12,841 bases of DNA, from the NCBI GenBank assembly GCA_051652245.1, contig JBOFTV010000060.1, forward strand, positions 1 through 12,841. The letters are read 5' to 3'. The notes beneath the pieces were generated by a model that made no database searches, was not told where the DNA came from, and saw nothing but the letters and a program-made list of their open reading frames with translations. How positions within the stretch are numbered: the first letter of the stretch is position 1; every line of letters begins with the position of its first letter. Source of the stretch: BHER01 sp051652245 (GTDB lineage Bacteria; Bacillota_I; Bacilli_A; Culicoidibacterales; Culicoidibacteraceae). The position numbers and the translations under genes are program-made. Of this stretch, positions 1-6,613 are shown piece after piece.

Positions 1-4
1 TCAT
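1..4 (-). CDS. Start of a divergent gene running off the left edge (partial)
   Basis: Read on the minus strand, the first four bases are ATGA. They are preceded by AAGGAG (complement of 10-15) with a 5-base spacer, which is a good ribosome binding site and start arrangement. A TATACT box lies just upstream (complement of 23-28), although no convincing -35 accompanies it and the leader would be very short. Only one codon is inside the window, so nothing can be said about the product. It shares its upstream region with the SDF transporter at 248. Confidence 0.5.
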
Positions 5-64
5 TTCAACTCCTTAGTTTTCAGTATACACGGAAATGGAGAGAAAAGCATTTTTTTAAAAAAT

Positions 65-80
65 TTCCCCCTAGGGGGAA
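65..80. promoter_or_regulatory. Perfect 16-bp GC-cored palindrome, candidate operator
   Basis: TTCCCCCTAGGGGGAA is identical to its own reverse complement and stands out in AT-rich surroundings. It lies between two divergent genes, about 60 bases upstream of the left-edge gene and about 87 bases upstream of the -35 of the SDF transporter promoter. C-rich/G-rich dyads with a TA centre are typical of MerR-family operators, but those usually sit between a -35 and a -10 about 19 bp apart. I could not find good hexamers flanking this one on either strand. There is no U-tract next to it that would make it a terminator. Confidence 0.4.
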
Positions 81-90
81 CTGGATTGAG

Positions 91-131
91 GACATTATTA
101 TGTACGAACACTTAAGACATTATCATATACG
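91..131. repeat. Two 16-bp imperfect direct repeats, candidate activator or repressor sites
   Basis: Copies at 91-106 (GACATTATTATGTACG) and 116-131 (GACATTATCATATACG) match at 14 of 16 positions, and both differences are transitions. The start-to-start spacing is 25 bp. They end 35 bp upstream of the -35 of the promoter at 167-195. Tandem direct repeats in that position are the usual layout for response regulator or similar dimeric activator sites. No regulator gene is visible in the window. Confidence 0.4.
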
Positions 132-166
132 TGTTACTTTTTACTGCTACTTTTATTACACTCTTG

Positions 167-195
167 TTGACTTTGTCTGCCACAAATGATAGAAT
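167..195 (+). promoter_or_regulatory. Promoter of the SDF-family transporter gene
   Basis: TTGACT (167-172), a 17-bp spacer and TAGAAT (190-195), with TGA at 187-189 giving an extended -10. Transcription would start near 202, leaving a leader of about 45 bases. The ribosome binding site AAAGGAG (231-237) sits 10 bases before the ATG at 248. Confidence 0.75.
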
Positions 196-247
196 TTCAA
201 TGAATAATTTGTAATTATAAATCAAATAACAAAGGAGTTTTTACACA

Positions 248-1507
248 ATGCGCGGCTTTTTAAAAAATTATACATCTTCACTACTACTAATTTCTGGTGT
301 TTTAATAGGAGGTATTTTAGGAATTGTTTTTGGTGAAAAAACAGCCATCTTAAAACCAGTTGGTGAAATTTTCTTAAATCTAATGTTTATGCTGATTGTC
401 CCACTTGTCTTTTTTAGCATTACCTCGGCACTAACTGGAACCCAACATATTAACCGTGTTGGGAAAATTCTTACACGCACTTTTTTAGTGTTTAGTGCTA
501 CAGCACTTATGGCCGGATTATTAGGCTATGTTGGCACATATTTTGTTGATATTCTTCAAGGCGTTGACAGTGCAGCCTTTCTTAATTCTATCCAGACAAC
601 AGATATCGAAGCACCAATTTCACTAACCGAAATGATTGTCAAAACCTTAACCGTAAATGATTTCGTCTTACTGTTTTCAAAATCCAATTTAATTCCCTTA
701 ATAATCTTTTCATTACTCTTTGGGATTGCTGTTACCCTTGTTGGCAAACCAGCTGAACCAATTAAGAAAATACTTGCTGCCGGTTCAGCGGTTATGATGA
801 AACTTGTACAACTTATAATGTATGTTGCACCTGTTGGATTAGGTAGCTATTTTGCTTACACAGTTGGTTCACTAGGCCCACAAATTTTAAACGGCTATTT
901 AATCACATTTGTCTTCTACATTGTCCTTTCCCTTATCTATTACTTTGGTTTTAACACACTTTATGCTTATCTAGCGGCTGGTCCCCTTGGTGTAAAATCA
1001 TTTTGGAAGCATATCCCCTCACCTTCAATAACAGCAATGGCAACTGCTTCTAGTGTTGCATCAATACCTGTAAACTTAATAGCTGCCAAGAAAATCGGCA
1101 TTCCCGATGATATCGCTGAAACAGTCCTTCCCCTTGGGGCTAATACACATCGTGACGGTTCAGTTATTGGTGGTGTCTTGAAAATTGTTTTCCTTTTCAC
1201 ACTTTTTGGCTATGATATTTCATCTGTTTCCAGCTTTTTTGCCATCCTTGGTGGCGCATTATTAGTTGGTGCAGTTGTTGGTTCAATTCCTGGTGGTGGT
1301 CTTACCGCAGAAATTACAATTTGTGCCATCTTTGGTTTCCCCCCAGAAATGGTTGCTGCAATCATGATTATAAGCACTATTATTGACATCCCTGCAACGC
1401 TCCTAAACTCTACTGGAAACGTTGTTTGTTCAATGCTAGTGGCAAGACTCATAGAAGGCAGAAATTGGCTTAAAAGTAGCCAAGGACAGAAAACAAAGCA
1501 AGTATAA
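248..1507 (+). CDS. SDF (dicarboxylate/amino acid:cation symporter) family transporter with an atypical binding site
   Basis: This is a 419-residue multi-pass membrane protein of the sodium:dicarboxylate symporter (DAACS) family, the fold of GltPh, GltP and DctA. The N-terminal hydrophobic helices (for example 11-28 and 42-62) lead to the family core: re-entrant hairpin 1 (TASSVASIP, 266-274), helix 7 (NTHRDGS, 299-305), re-entrant hairpin 2 (SIPGGGLTAE, 346-355) and helix 8 (D380, T384, N387, N391). By my recollection of GltPh, the usual NMDGT of helix 7 is here HRDGS, the arginine that binds an acidic side chain (R397) is Ala383, and the sodium ligand D405 is Asn391. The general amino-group-binding Asp (D394) is kept as Asp380. 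Inference: the substrate is probably not aspartate or glutamate, and ion coupling may differ. It is transcribed alone from its own promoter, and a strong terminator follows. Family certain, substrate unknown. Confidence 0.9.
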   Translation: MRGFLKNYTSSLLLISGVLIGGILGIVFGEKTAILKPVGEIFLNLMFMLIVPLVFFSITSALTGTQHINRVGKILTRTFLVFSATALMAGLLGYVGTYFVDILQGVDSAAFLNSIQTTDIEAPISLTEMIVKTLTVNDFVLLFSKSNLIPLIIFSLLFGIAVTLVGKPAEPIKKILAAGSAVMMKLVQLIMYVAPVGLGSYFAYTVGSLGPQILNGYLITFVFYIVLSLIYYFGFNTLYAYLAAGPLGVKSFWKHIPSPSITAMATASSVASIPVNLIAAKKIGIPDDIAETVLPLGANTHRDGSVIGGVLKIVFLFTLFGYDISSVSSFFAILGGALLVGAVVGSIPGGGLTAEITICAIFGFPPEMVAAIMIISTIIDIPATLLNSTGNVVCSMLVARLIEGRNWLKSSQGQKTKQV

Positions 1508-1528
1508 TCTTTCGCCCATTCCAAAACA

Positions 1529-1571
1529 AAAAGCCCGGATGTAAGAATTTTCTTCTTACATCCGGGCTTTT
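1529..1571. terminator. Bidirectional terminator between convergent genes
   Basis: A perfect 19-bp stem (1529-1547 with 1553-1571, core AGCCCGGATGTAAG) closes a 5-base loop. The A-rich left flank and T-rich right end give a U-tract on both strands. It begins 22 bases after the transporter stop and ends 6 bases before the stop of the minus-strand TagO-like gene, so it can end both transcripts. Confidence 0.9.
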
Positions 1572-1576
1572 CTTAT

Positions 1577-2755
1577 CTACTTTTTCTTATTCACGCCAGA
1601 TTTTTTTTGCATCCTTAGTGTACTCAACACTCTTTTTCTGCGTGAATTATCACCATTTAATCCTGGTATAATTTTATTAATAATATACATTATTGGATAA
1701 TACCTCAAACTAATTATATGAAAATATTCAATAAAAAACTCTGCTGCAATGACGGAAATTACCAATAGCACAACACTAATAATTTTATTGTCTGGACTCG
1801 TGTAACTAACTGCTGACATCGAAAACAAAATACTGAGACCATATATATAAAACAATGTTTTCTTCTGTGATTTTGTTGATTCTAACACGCGGTGATGCAC
1901 ATGTGATGCATCCGCAACTTGCGGGGCCGATTTATTAATAATTCGCCTTAAAAAAGCAAAAACAGTATCAAACAAAGGCACTGCTAAAATTACAACAGGC
2001 ACTAAAAATGATGTAAATGCTGCCTGCTTATATCCTAAAACAGAAACTGTACCAATCATAAAACCAATGAATTGGGCCCCAGAATCTCCCATAAAAATCT
2101 TAGCTGGCGGAAAATTATAGGGTAAAAATCCAATAATTGATCCCGCTAATAACAATGTAATTAACACAACCACAGCTGAATAACTACCATTATCAATCAC
2201 AGCAATTATCGCCATTGTAATTAAACTAATAAACGAAATTCCTGCTGCTAACCCATCCATGCCATCACTTAAATTAATCGCATTTGTAATTGTTACAATC
2301 CACAACACCGTAAAAATTTGGGCAAAGTATGGATTGAACTGAATATTAACAATAAAATCAATATTACTAACAACAAAATCGCCACGATAGACAACAATAA
2401 CGGCCGCAAGTATCTGAATTAAAAACTTTCTCCAGGCTTTTACTGGTGAAATATCATCAAATATCCCCATTAAAACGATTAAAAAGCTCCCGATTAAAAT
2501 TGATTCCATTCCACTTAGTCTAACTTCAGTAAAACCCGTAACAATTGTATAACCCAACAAAAAACTAATATAAATTGCTAGACCACCTAATCGTGGAATT
2601 TTCGTAAGGTGAATTTTACGCTCACTTACTGACGGGTCATCAATTGCCCGCACATTTTTAGCCAAACTGTAAATCTGTGGCATGAATGCAAAACTTATTA
2701 TTGCACTAACACCAAAAAAAAGTAAATAATCAATTATACTCAATCCCTGTATCAC
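1577..2755 (-). CDS. tagO: Undecaprenyl-phosphate sugar-1-phosphate transferase, TagO/WecA type
   Basis: This 392-residue polytopic membrane enzyme of the MraY/WecA/TagO family (glycosyltransferase family 4) would move an amino-sugar 1-phosphate, typically GlcNAc-1-P, from UDP to undecaprenyl phosphate on the inner face of the membrane. That is the first step for teichoic acids or other envelope glycans. Visible motifs are RKIHLTKIPRLGG (46-58), DD (100-101), NAINLSDGMDGLAAG (158-172, catalytic and metal-binding acids), FMGDSG (221-226) and the cytoplasmic HVHHR (285-289) typical of the WecA/TagO branch rather than MraY. The C-terminus has a basic tail rich in Lys and Arg, making it longer than the roughly 350 residues usual for the family. 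The start is GTG with TGAGGA six bases upstream. The symbol is by similarity; no teichoic acid genes are in the window to confirm the pathway. Confidence 0.85.
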   Translation of the reverse strand: MIQGLSIIDYLLFFGVSAIISFAFMPQIYSLAKNVRAIDDPSVSERKIHLTKIPRLGGLAIYISFLLGYTIVTGFTEVRLSGMESILIGSFLIVLMGIFDDISPVKAWRKFLIQILAAVIVVYRGDFVVSNIDFIVNIQFNPYFAQIFTVLWIVTITNAINLSDGMDGLAAGISFISLITMAIIAVIDNGSYSAVVVLITLLLAGSIIGFLPYNFPPAKIFMGDSGAQFIGFMIGTVSVLGYKQAAFTSFLVPVVILAVPLFDTVFAFLRRIINKSAPQVADASHVHHRVLESTKSQKKTLFYIYGLSILFSMSAVSYTSPDNKIISVVLLVISVIAAEFFIEYFHIISLRYYPIMYIINKIIPGLNGDNSRRKRVLSTLRMQKKSGVNKKK

Positions 2756-2792
2756 TTTTATTCCTCATATCATTTTATTATTTTCATACTCT

Positions 2793-2822
2793 ATTATAAC
2801 ATTTATCAAAACTAATTACCAA
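2793..2822 (-). promoter_or_regulatory. Probable promoter of the TagO-like gene
   Basis: On the minus strand TTGGTA (complement of 2817-2822) is followed by an 18-bp spacer and a consensus TATAAT (complement of 2793-2798). It lies in the 89-base gap after radC, so the TagO-like gene can be transcribed on its own. I see no clear terminator for radC in the gap. Confidence 0.55.
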
Positions 2823-2844
2823 TACAAAATTTTCAGAAAATCAC

Positions 2845-3537
2845 TCAGCAACATTTTTCAAAATAGCCCAATTCACGAAAACTAACATAAGCATCGCCCG
2901 CAACAACAACATGATCTAAAATTGGAATACCAATAATTTTAGCCGCTTTGATAAGCATATCTGTAGCTTCAAAATCGGCCTTTGATGGATTAGGATCACC
3001 ACTAGGATGGTTATGAAATAAAATTATACTCGCTGCTGCCACTTCAATTGCAGCCTTAAAAATCTCACGGGGATGGACATTGACCGCATTTAAACCACCA
3101 CGGTAAACCTCCTTATAGCCAATCACTCTATTTTTAGTGCTCAAAAAGACAACAACAAAACACTCTTGCTGATAAAATTTAAATTCCTTCGAAAAATAAC
3201 CCACACAATCTTTTGGCGATGTCAACTGATAGCTATTTCCACGCACACTAACTTGAAATAGACGCTTTCCTAATTCTAGTCCGGCCAGCAAAGAATAGGC
3301 TTTGCTCTCACCCACACCAGAATATTGACAAAGTTTTGCTAACGTTACAGTCCCCAATCCTTCAATTCCTTCAATTCCTTTTAATAGCTCTTTAGACACA
3401 GATAAAACATCCTTTTTAGCTGTCCCCGTTCGAAAAACCAAAGCAATAAGCTCATATTCTGAAAGCTTTTCTAGCCCCACTTTTTGGGCGCGCTCCCTTG
3501 GAAGATATGTACTAATAATAACCACTCCTCTATACAA
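2845..3537 (-). CDS. radC: RadC family protein with JAB/MPN (JAMM) domain
   Basis: This is a RadC (UPF0758) protein of up to 230 residues. The N-terminal part (about 12-95) contains PRER and a helix-hairpin-helix-like stretch (VTLAKLCQYSGVGESKA). The C-terminal MPN domain (about 105-225) holds the metal-binding signature HNHPSGDPNPSKAD (175-188: His175, His177, Asp188) and HPREIF (155-160). The fold is that of zinc-dependent JAMM hydrolases; the family's cellular role is still debated and its name comes from an old DNA-repair assignment. It lies downstream of valS, a placement resembling the valS-folC-radC neighbourhood of bacilli. The start is uncertain. The TTG at 3537 has AAAGAGG only 3 bases upstream, whereas the best ribosome site, GAGGAG (complement of 3525-3530), lies inside the ORF and would serve an ATT codon at 3519 or 3516. 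Confidence 0.88.
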   Translation of the reverse strand: MYRGVVIISTYLPRERAQKVGLEKLSEYELIALVFRTGTAKKDVLSVSKELLKGIEGIEGLGTVTLAKLCQYSGVGESKAYSLLAGLELGKRLFQVSVRGNSYQLTSPKDCVGYFSKEFKFYQQECFVVVFLSTKNRVIGYKEVYRGGLNAVNVHPREIFKAAIEVAAASIILFHNHPSGDPNPSKADFEATDMLIKAAKIIGIPILDHVVVAGDAYVSFRELGYFEKCC

Positions 3538-3547
3538 AGACCTCTTT

Positions 3548-3596
3548 AAAAAAAAGGCGCTCCACTCTTTATATTTCGGTGGAACCGCCCCTTTTT
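3548..3596 (-). terminator. Terminator of valS
   Basis: On the minus strand, just after the valS stop, GGGGCGGTTCCAC pairs with GTGGAGCGCC (one bulge and a few G-U pairs) around a loop of about 13 bases. It is followed by eight T residues. It would limit readthrough from valS into radC. Confidence 0.75.
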
Positions 3597-3597
3597 A

Positions 3598-6234
3598 TTA
3601 ATTATTATTGATTTGTTCAAGCACAAGGTTTAACTGATTTTGATAGTTCTCCAGCTTTTGTTTTTCCGCAGTAATTTTATGTTCTGGTGCCTTACTAATA
3701 AACTTATCATTTGCAAGCATTGCCTCACACCGCTTTATTTCAGCTTCTAACCGCCGTTTTTCTTGCTCCAATTTTACCATCTGAGCCTGTGTATCCACTA
3801 GCTGATCCATTGGCACGAAAATAATGAACTTAGGAAACACTTTTGCCTCTGCTTTTTGGACATCTTCAGCTTTTGTCGTTATTATAAGACTATCTGGATT
3901 CAAAAACTTAGTCAAATAGAGTCGCTCTGCTTCAAACATCTGGGCCGTCTTTTTACAAGTAGCTTCTAAAATAACCGGAACTTTCTTACTTTGAATGACC
4001 TGATAATCAGCACGTATTTGCCTCATCGCTACAATTGCATCCTGGAGTAACTCAACCTGTTCAACAGCCGCTTCCGCCTCAAAAAGTGTAACTTTTGTTG
4101 GGTATTCTGCTACAGAAATTGAACCGGTTGTATGTGGTAGCACCTGCCAAATTTCCTCCGTAATATATGGCATAAACGGATGCAATAAGCGAATGATTTG
4201 CTCCAAAATAAAAATCAACATTTTCTGTTTTTCCTTGATCGCCTGCTTATCCTCAGAAAAGAGCACCGGTTTACTCAATTCAATATACCAACTACAGAAA
4301 TCATCCCAAATGAAATTATAAAGTAATCGTCCGACCTCACCAAATTCATACTTATTAGCATTATACTCCATTTCCGCAATTGTACTATTTAATTTTGTGA
4401 GCATCCAAATATCTTTCGTATCAATTTTAGTTGCATCATAATTACCATCAATTTCCGGGTTATTGAGCAACACAAAGCGAGCAGCATTCCAGATTTTATT
4501 GGCAAAATTACTTGCAGCTTCTACTTTCTGTTCAACATATCTTACATCTTGACCAGGCGACGTATTTGTTACCAAGAAATATCTTAAACTATCCGCACCA
4601 TAAGCCTCAATTACTTCCATTGGATCAATCCCATTATTCAACGACTTACTCATTTTACGGCCATCTTCACCACGAACCAATCCATGAATAAGAACATCTT
4701 TAAATGGTCTTTTTCCCGTAAATTCCAAACTTTGAAAAATCATTCTACTCACCCAGAAAAAGATAATATCATAACCTGTCACCATCACACTATTGGGAAA
4801 GAACTTTTTAAATAGCTCATCTTCCGTATTAGGCCAATTCATCGTTGAAAACGGCCACAATGCTGACGAAAACCACGTATCCAAAACATCCTCATCCTGC
4901 AACCAATTTTGGACATCTTCAGGCGGATTAATCCCAACATAAACTTCCTTTGTTTCCTTATGATACCATGCTGGAATTTGATGCCCCCACCACAATTGAC
5001 GCGAAACACACCAATCCTGAATGTTTTCCATCCATTGTAAGAACGTCTTCTCAAATCTTGGAGGATAAAATGTAATACTCGTCTCTTCCTTATCCTGTGC
5101 GCTAATTGCTTCTTTCGCTAAAACATCCATTTTAACAAACCACTGCTTTGACAAATACGGTTCAACTACTGCTCCACTTCGCTCACTATGTCCTACTGAA
5201 TGGACAAATGGCTCAACTTTAACGACTAATCCGGCCGCCTCTGCATCTTCAACAAACTGCTTTCGAGCAACAAAACGATCCAATCCTTGATATTTTGTTG
5301 GCACCCACTCATTTTTAGCCATTGTCCCATCAATTTCCATAATAATATGCTCCGGTAAATTATGCCGTTTTCCCACCTCAAAATCATTTGGATCATGGGC
5401 CGGTGTTATTTTTACACAACCTGTTCCCTTGTCAAAACTAACATAATCATCAGCAATTATTGGAATAATATGCCCAGTCAAAGGTACAACGACCTCTTTT
5501 CCAATCAAATCCTGATAACGCTTATCATCCGGCGAAACAGCAATTGCCCCATCACCAAACATCGTTTCAGGTCTTGTTGTCATAATTGTCAAAAACGCAC
5601 CACTACCATCAGCAAACATATATTTAAAATAATGTTCAGCCCCAGCAATATCTTGATAAATAACTTCAATATTAGACAAAGCTGTTTTCTGCACAGGATC
5701 CCAATTAATAATACGCTCCCCCTGATAAATCAGACCCTTCGTATACATATCAACAAAAACCTTCTTAACAGCCTCAGAAAGGGTCGAATCAAGTGTAAAG
5801 CGTTCCTTAGAGTAATCCAAAGATAAACCTAATTGGTGCCACTGCGCGCGAATAGAGCCCGCATACTCCTCTTTCCATTCCCAAACCTTATCTAAAAACT
5901 TATCTCTACCTAAATCATGACGTAAAATGCCATCCTCCCGCAATCGTTGTTCAACTTTAGCTTGTGTTGCAATTCCTGCATGATCCATTCCAGGAAGATA
6001 CAAAGCGTTATACCCCTGCATTCTTTTCATCCGAATAATCAAATCCTGAATCGACGTATCCCAGGCATGCCCAACATGGAGCTTACCTGTAACATTTGGT
6101 GGAGGAATAACAATTGTAAAAGGCTCCTTATCACTATTAGGATCCGCATAAAAGCAATTATGCTCTAACCAAAACTCATACTTCCCTGCTTCAACTTCCT
6201 TATGATTATATTTTTGCGCTAATTCTTTTTTCAT
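3598..6234 (-). CDS. valS: Valine--tRNA ligase
   Basis: This class Ia aminoacyl-tRNA synthetase of 878 residues charges tRNA-Val in the cytoplasm. The N-terminal signature PPPNVTGKLHVGHA contains the HIGH motif as HVGH at 53-56, and the second ATP motif KMSKS is at 527-531 (GRKMSKSLNN). The editing (CP1) domain, which removes mischarged threonine, shows TTRPETMFGD (219-228) and GTGCVKITPAHDPNDFEVG (270-288). WCVSRQLWWGHQIPAWY (408-424) is characteristic of ValRS. The C-terminal 60 or so residues form the expected charged coiled coil (MVKLEQEKRRLEAEI onward). The length is normal for the family, with no missing motif. The start is ATG with TGAGG 7 bases upstream. The gene is preceded by a valine-type T-box leader. 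Confidence 0.98.
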   Translation of the reverse strand: MKKELAQKYNHKEVEAGKYEFWLEHNCFYADPNSDKEPFTIVIPPPNVTGKLHVGHAWDTSIQDLIIRMKRMQGYNALYLPGMDHAGIATQAKVEQRLREDGILRHDLGRDKFLDKVWEWKEEYAGSIRAQWHQLGLSLDYSKERFTLDSTLSEAVKKVFVDMYTKGLIYQGERIINWDPVQKTALSNIEVIYQDIAGAEHYFKYMFADGSGAFLTIMTTRPETMFGDGAIAVSPDDKRYQDLIGKEVVVPLTGHIIPIIADDYVSFDKGTGCVKITPAHDPNDFEVGKRHNLPEHIIMEIDGTMAKNEWVPTKYQGLDRFVARKQFVEDAEAAGLVVKVEPFVHSVGHSERSGAVVEPYLSKQWFVKMDVLAKEAISAQDKEETSITFYPPRFEKTFLQWMENIQDWCVSRQLWWGHQIPAWYHKETKEVYVGINPPEDVQNWLQDEDVLDTWFSSALWPFSTMNWPNTEDELFKKFFPNSVMVTGYDIIFFWVSRMIFQSLEFTGKRPFKDVLIHGLVRGEDGRKMSKSLNNGIDPMEVIEAYGADSLRYFLVTNTSPGQDVRYVEQKVEAASNFANKIWNAARFVLLNNPEIDGNYDATKIDTKDIWMLTKLNSTIAEMEYNANKYEFGEVGRLLYNFIWDDFCSWYIELSKPVLFSEDKQAIKEKQKMLIFILEQIIRLLHPFMPYITEEIWQVLPHTTGSISVAEYPTKVTLFEAEAAVEQVELLQDAIVAMRQIRADYQVIQSKKVPVILEATCKKTAQMFEAERLYLTKFLNPDSLIITTKAEDVQKAEAKVFPKFIIFVPMDQLVDTQAQMVKLEQEKRRLEAEIKRCEAMLANDKFISKAPEHKITAEKQKLENYQNQLNLVLEQINNN

Positions 6235-6267
6235 AAAATGACCTCATTTCTTAATTTTTTTAGTAAT

Positions 6268-6300
6268 AAAAAAAATCACCCCTACACATTGTAGGAGCGA
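6268..6300 (-). terminator. Leader terminator of the valS T-box
   Basis: On the minus strand, an 11-bp stem with some G-U pairs (arms 6290-6300 and 6276-6286, core CCTACA/TGTAGG) closes a 3-base loop and runs into eight T residues (6275 to 6268). It lies directly downstream of the T-box sequence and upstream of the valS ribosome site, as expected for the regulated terminator of a T-box leader. Confidence 0.85.
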
Positions 6301-6510
6301 CATAACCGCGGTACCATCCTGACTCACTTCTATAAATAGAAGCTCTTAATTGTGTTAACGCCACCTAAACGATCTATTTTACTACTATTTCAAACAGACA
6401 ACTCCCAAGCTACTTTCTTCTGGTTTGCTTTGGAAGGCTCCCAGCCATGTCCTTCCTCTCTTTATAAGCAATACCAAAATACTCCTCTTGTTCCTTGCAT
6501 TTCTTTTATA
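6268..6510 (-). ncRNA. T-box riboswitch (valine, GUA specifier) controlling valS
   Basis: The minus-strand leader has the T-box landmarks in order. AGTA (6483-6480) marks the 5' side of the specifier loop. A 10-bp helix with one bulged A (TGGTATTGCTT with AAGCAAACCA) follows, then AGAGAG (6461-6456) and a distal hairpin GGAAGG/CCTTCC with GGCTGG in its loop. The 3' side reads GAAGAAAGTAGCTTGGGAG, placing a valine codon GTA at 6413-6411 between GAA and CTTGGGAG. The T-box sequence AGGATGGTACCGCG (6320-6307) is one base off the common AGGGTGG form and is followed by an intrinsic terminator. In this family, uncharged tRNA pairs with the specifier and the T-box bulge and favours antitermination. 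Uncharged tRNA-Val should therefore raise valS expression. The specifier call rests on motif spacing and was not folded. Confidence 0.93.
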
Positions 6511-6515
6511 TCTCT

Positions 6516-6544
6516 ATAATACCAAATTATCACCCCCATGTCAA
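6516..6544 (-). promoter_or_regulatory. Promoter of the valS T-box leader
   Basis: On the minus strand a consensus TTGACA (complement of 6539-6544), a 17-bp spacer and TATTAT (complement of 6516-6521), with TGG immediately before the -10 giving an extended -10. The predicted start near 6509 yields a leader of about 275 bases before the valS ATG. It stands back to back with the promoter at 6574-6582. Confidence 0.85.
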
Positions 6545-6573
6545 AAAAAGTTAGAACATCTTTCCCTCTTTTA

Positions 6574-6582
6574 TGGTATAAT
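6574..6582 (+). promoter_or_regulatory. Extended -10 promoter of the CDF transporter gene
   Basis: TGG followed by consensus TATAAT (6577-6582). The -35 region is poor, so the extended -10 carries the call. Transcription would begin near 6589, giving a leader of about 25 bases. The ribosome site AGGTG (6604-6608) is weak and sits 5 bases from the ATG. Confidence 0.65.
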
Positions 6583-6613
6583 AATTAAATATTTGAAAAA
6601 AGTAGGTGTACCC

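Noticed and set aside
1210..1524. Minus-strand open frame of 104 codons opposite the end of the SDF transporter gene.
   Set aside because: It is antisense to well-conserved transporter helices and has no recognisable domain.
2821..2844. Short inverted repeat (ATTTTCTGAAAAT on the minus strand) after radC as a terminator.
   Set aside because: The arms are only 6 bp with a 1-base centre, too tight to fold as an RNA hairpin, and no T-run is properly placed.
3571..3595. CGGTGGAACCGCC on the plus strand resembles a T-box core (GGTGGNACCGCG) and is followed by Ts.
   Set aside because: No plus-strand gene follows, since the region runs antisense into valS, and no specifier stem precedes it. The bases are explained as one arm of the valS terminator on the minus strand.
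5362..6168. Plus-strand open frames of 154 and 73 codons (5362-5826, 5947-6168).
   Set aside because: They are opposite valS, rich in residues typical of antisense frames, have no recognisable domain, and the valS frame is fully conserved across them.
6425..6613. 63-codon N-terminal extension of the CDF open frame starting at an ATG at 6425.
   Set aside because: It runs antisense through the valS T-box leader and both promoters, and lies upstream of the CDF gene's own -10. The protein starting at 6614 already has the normal family length and N-terminus.
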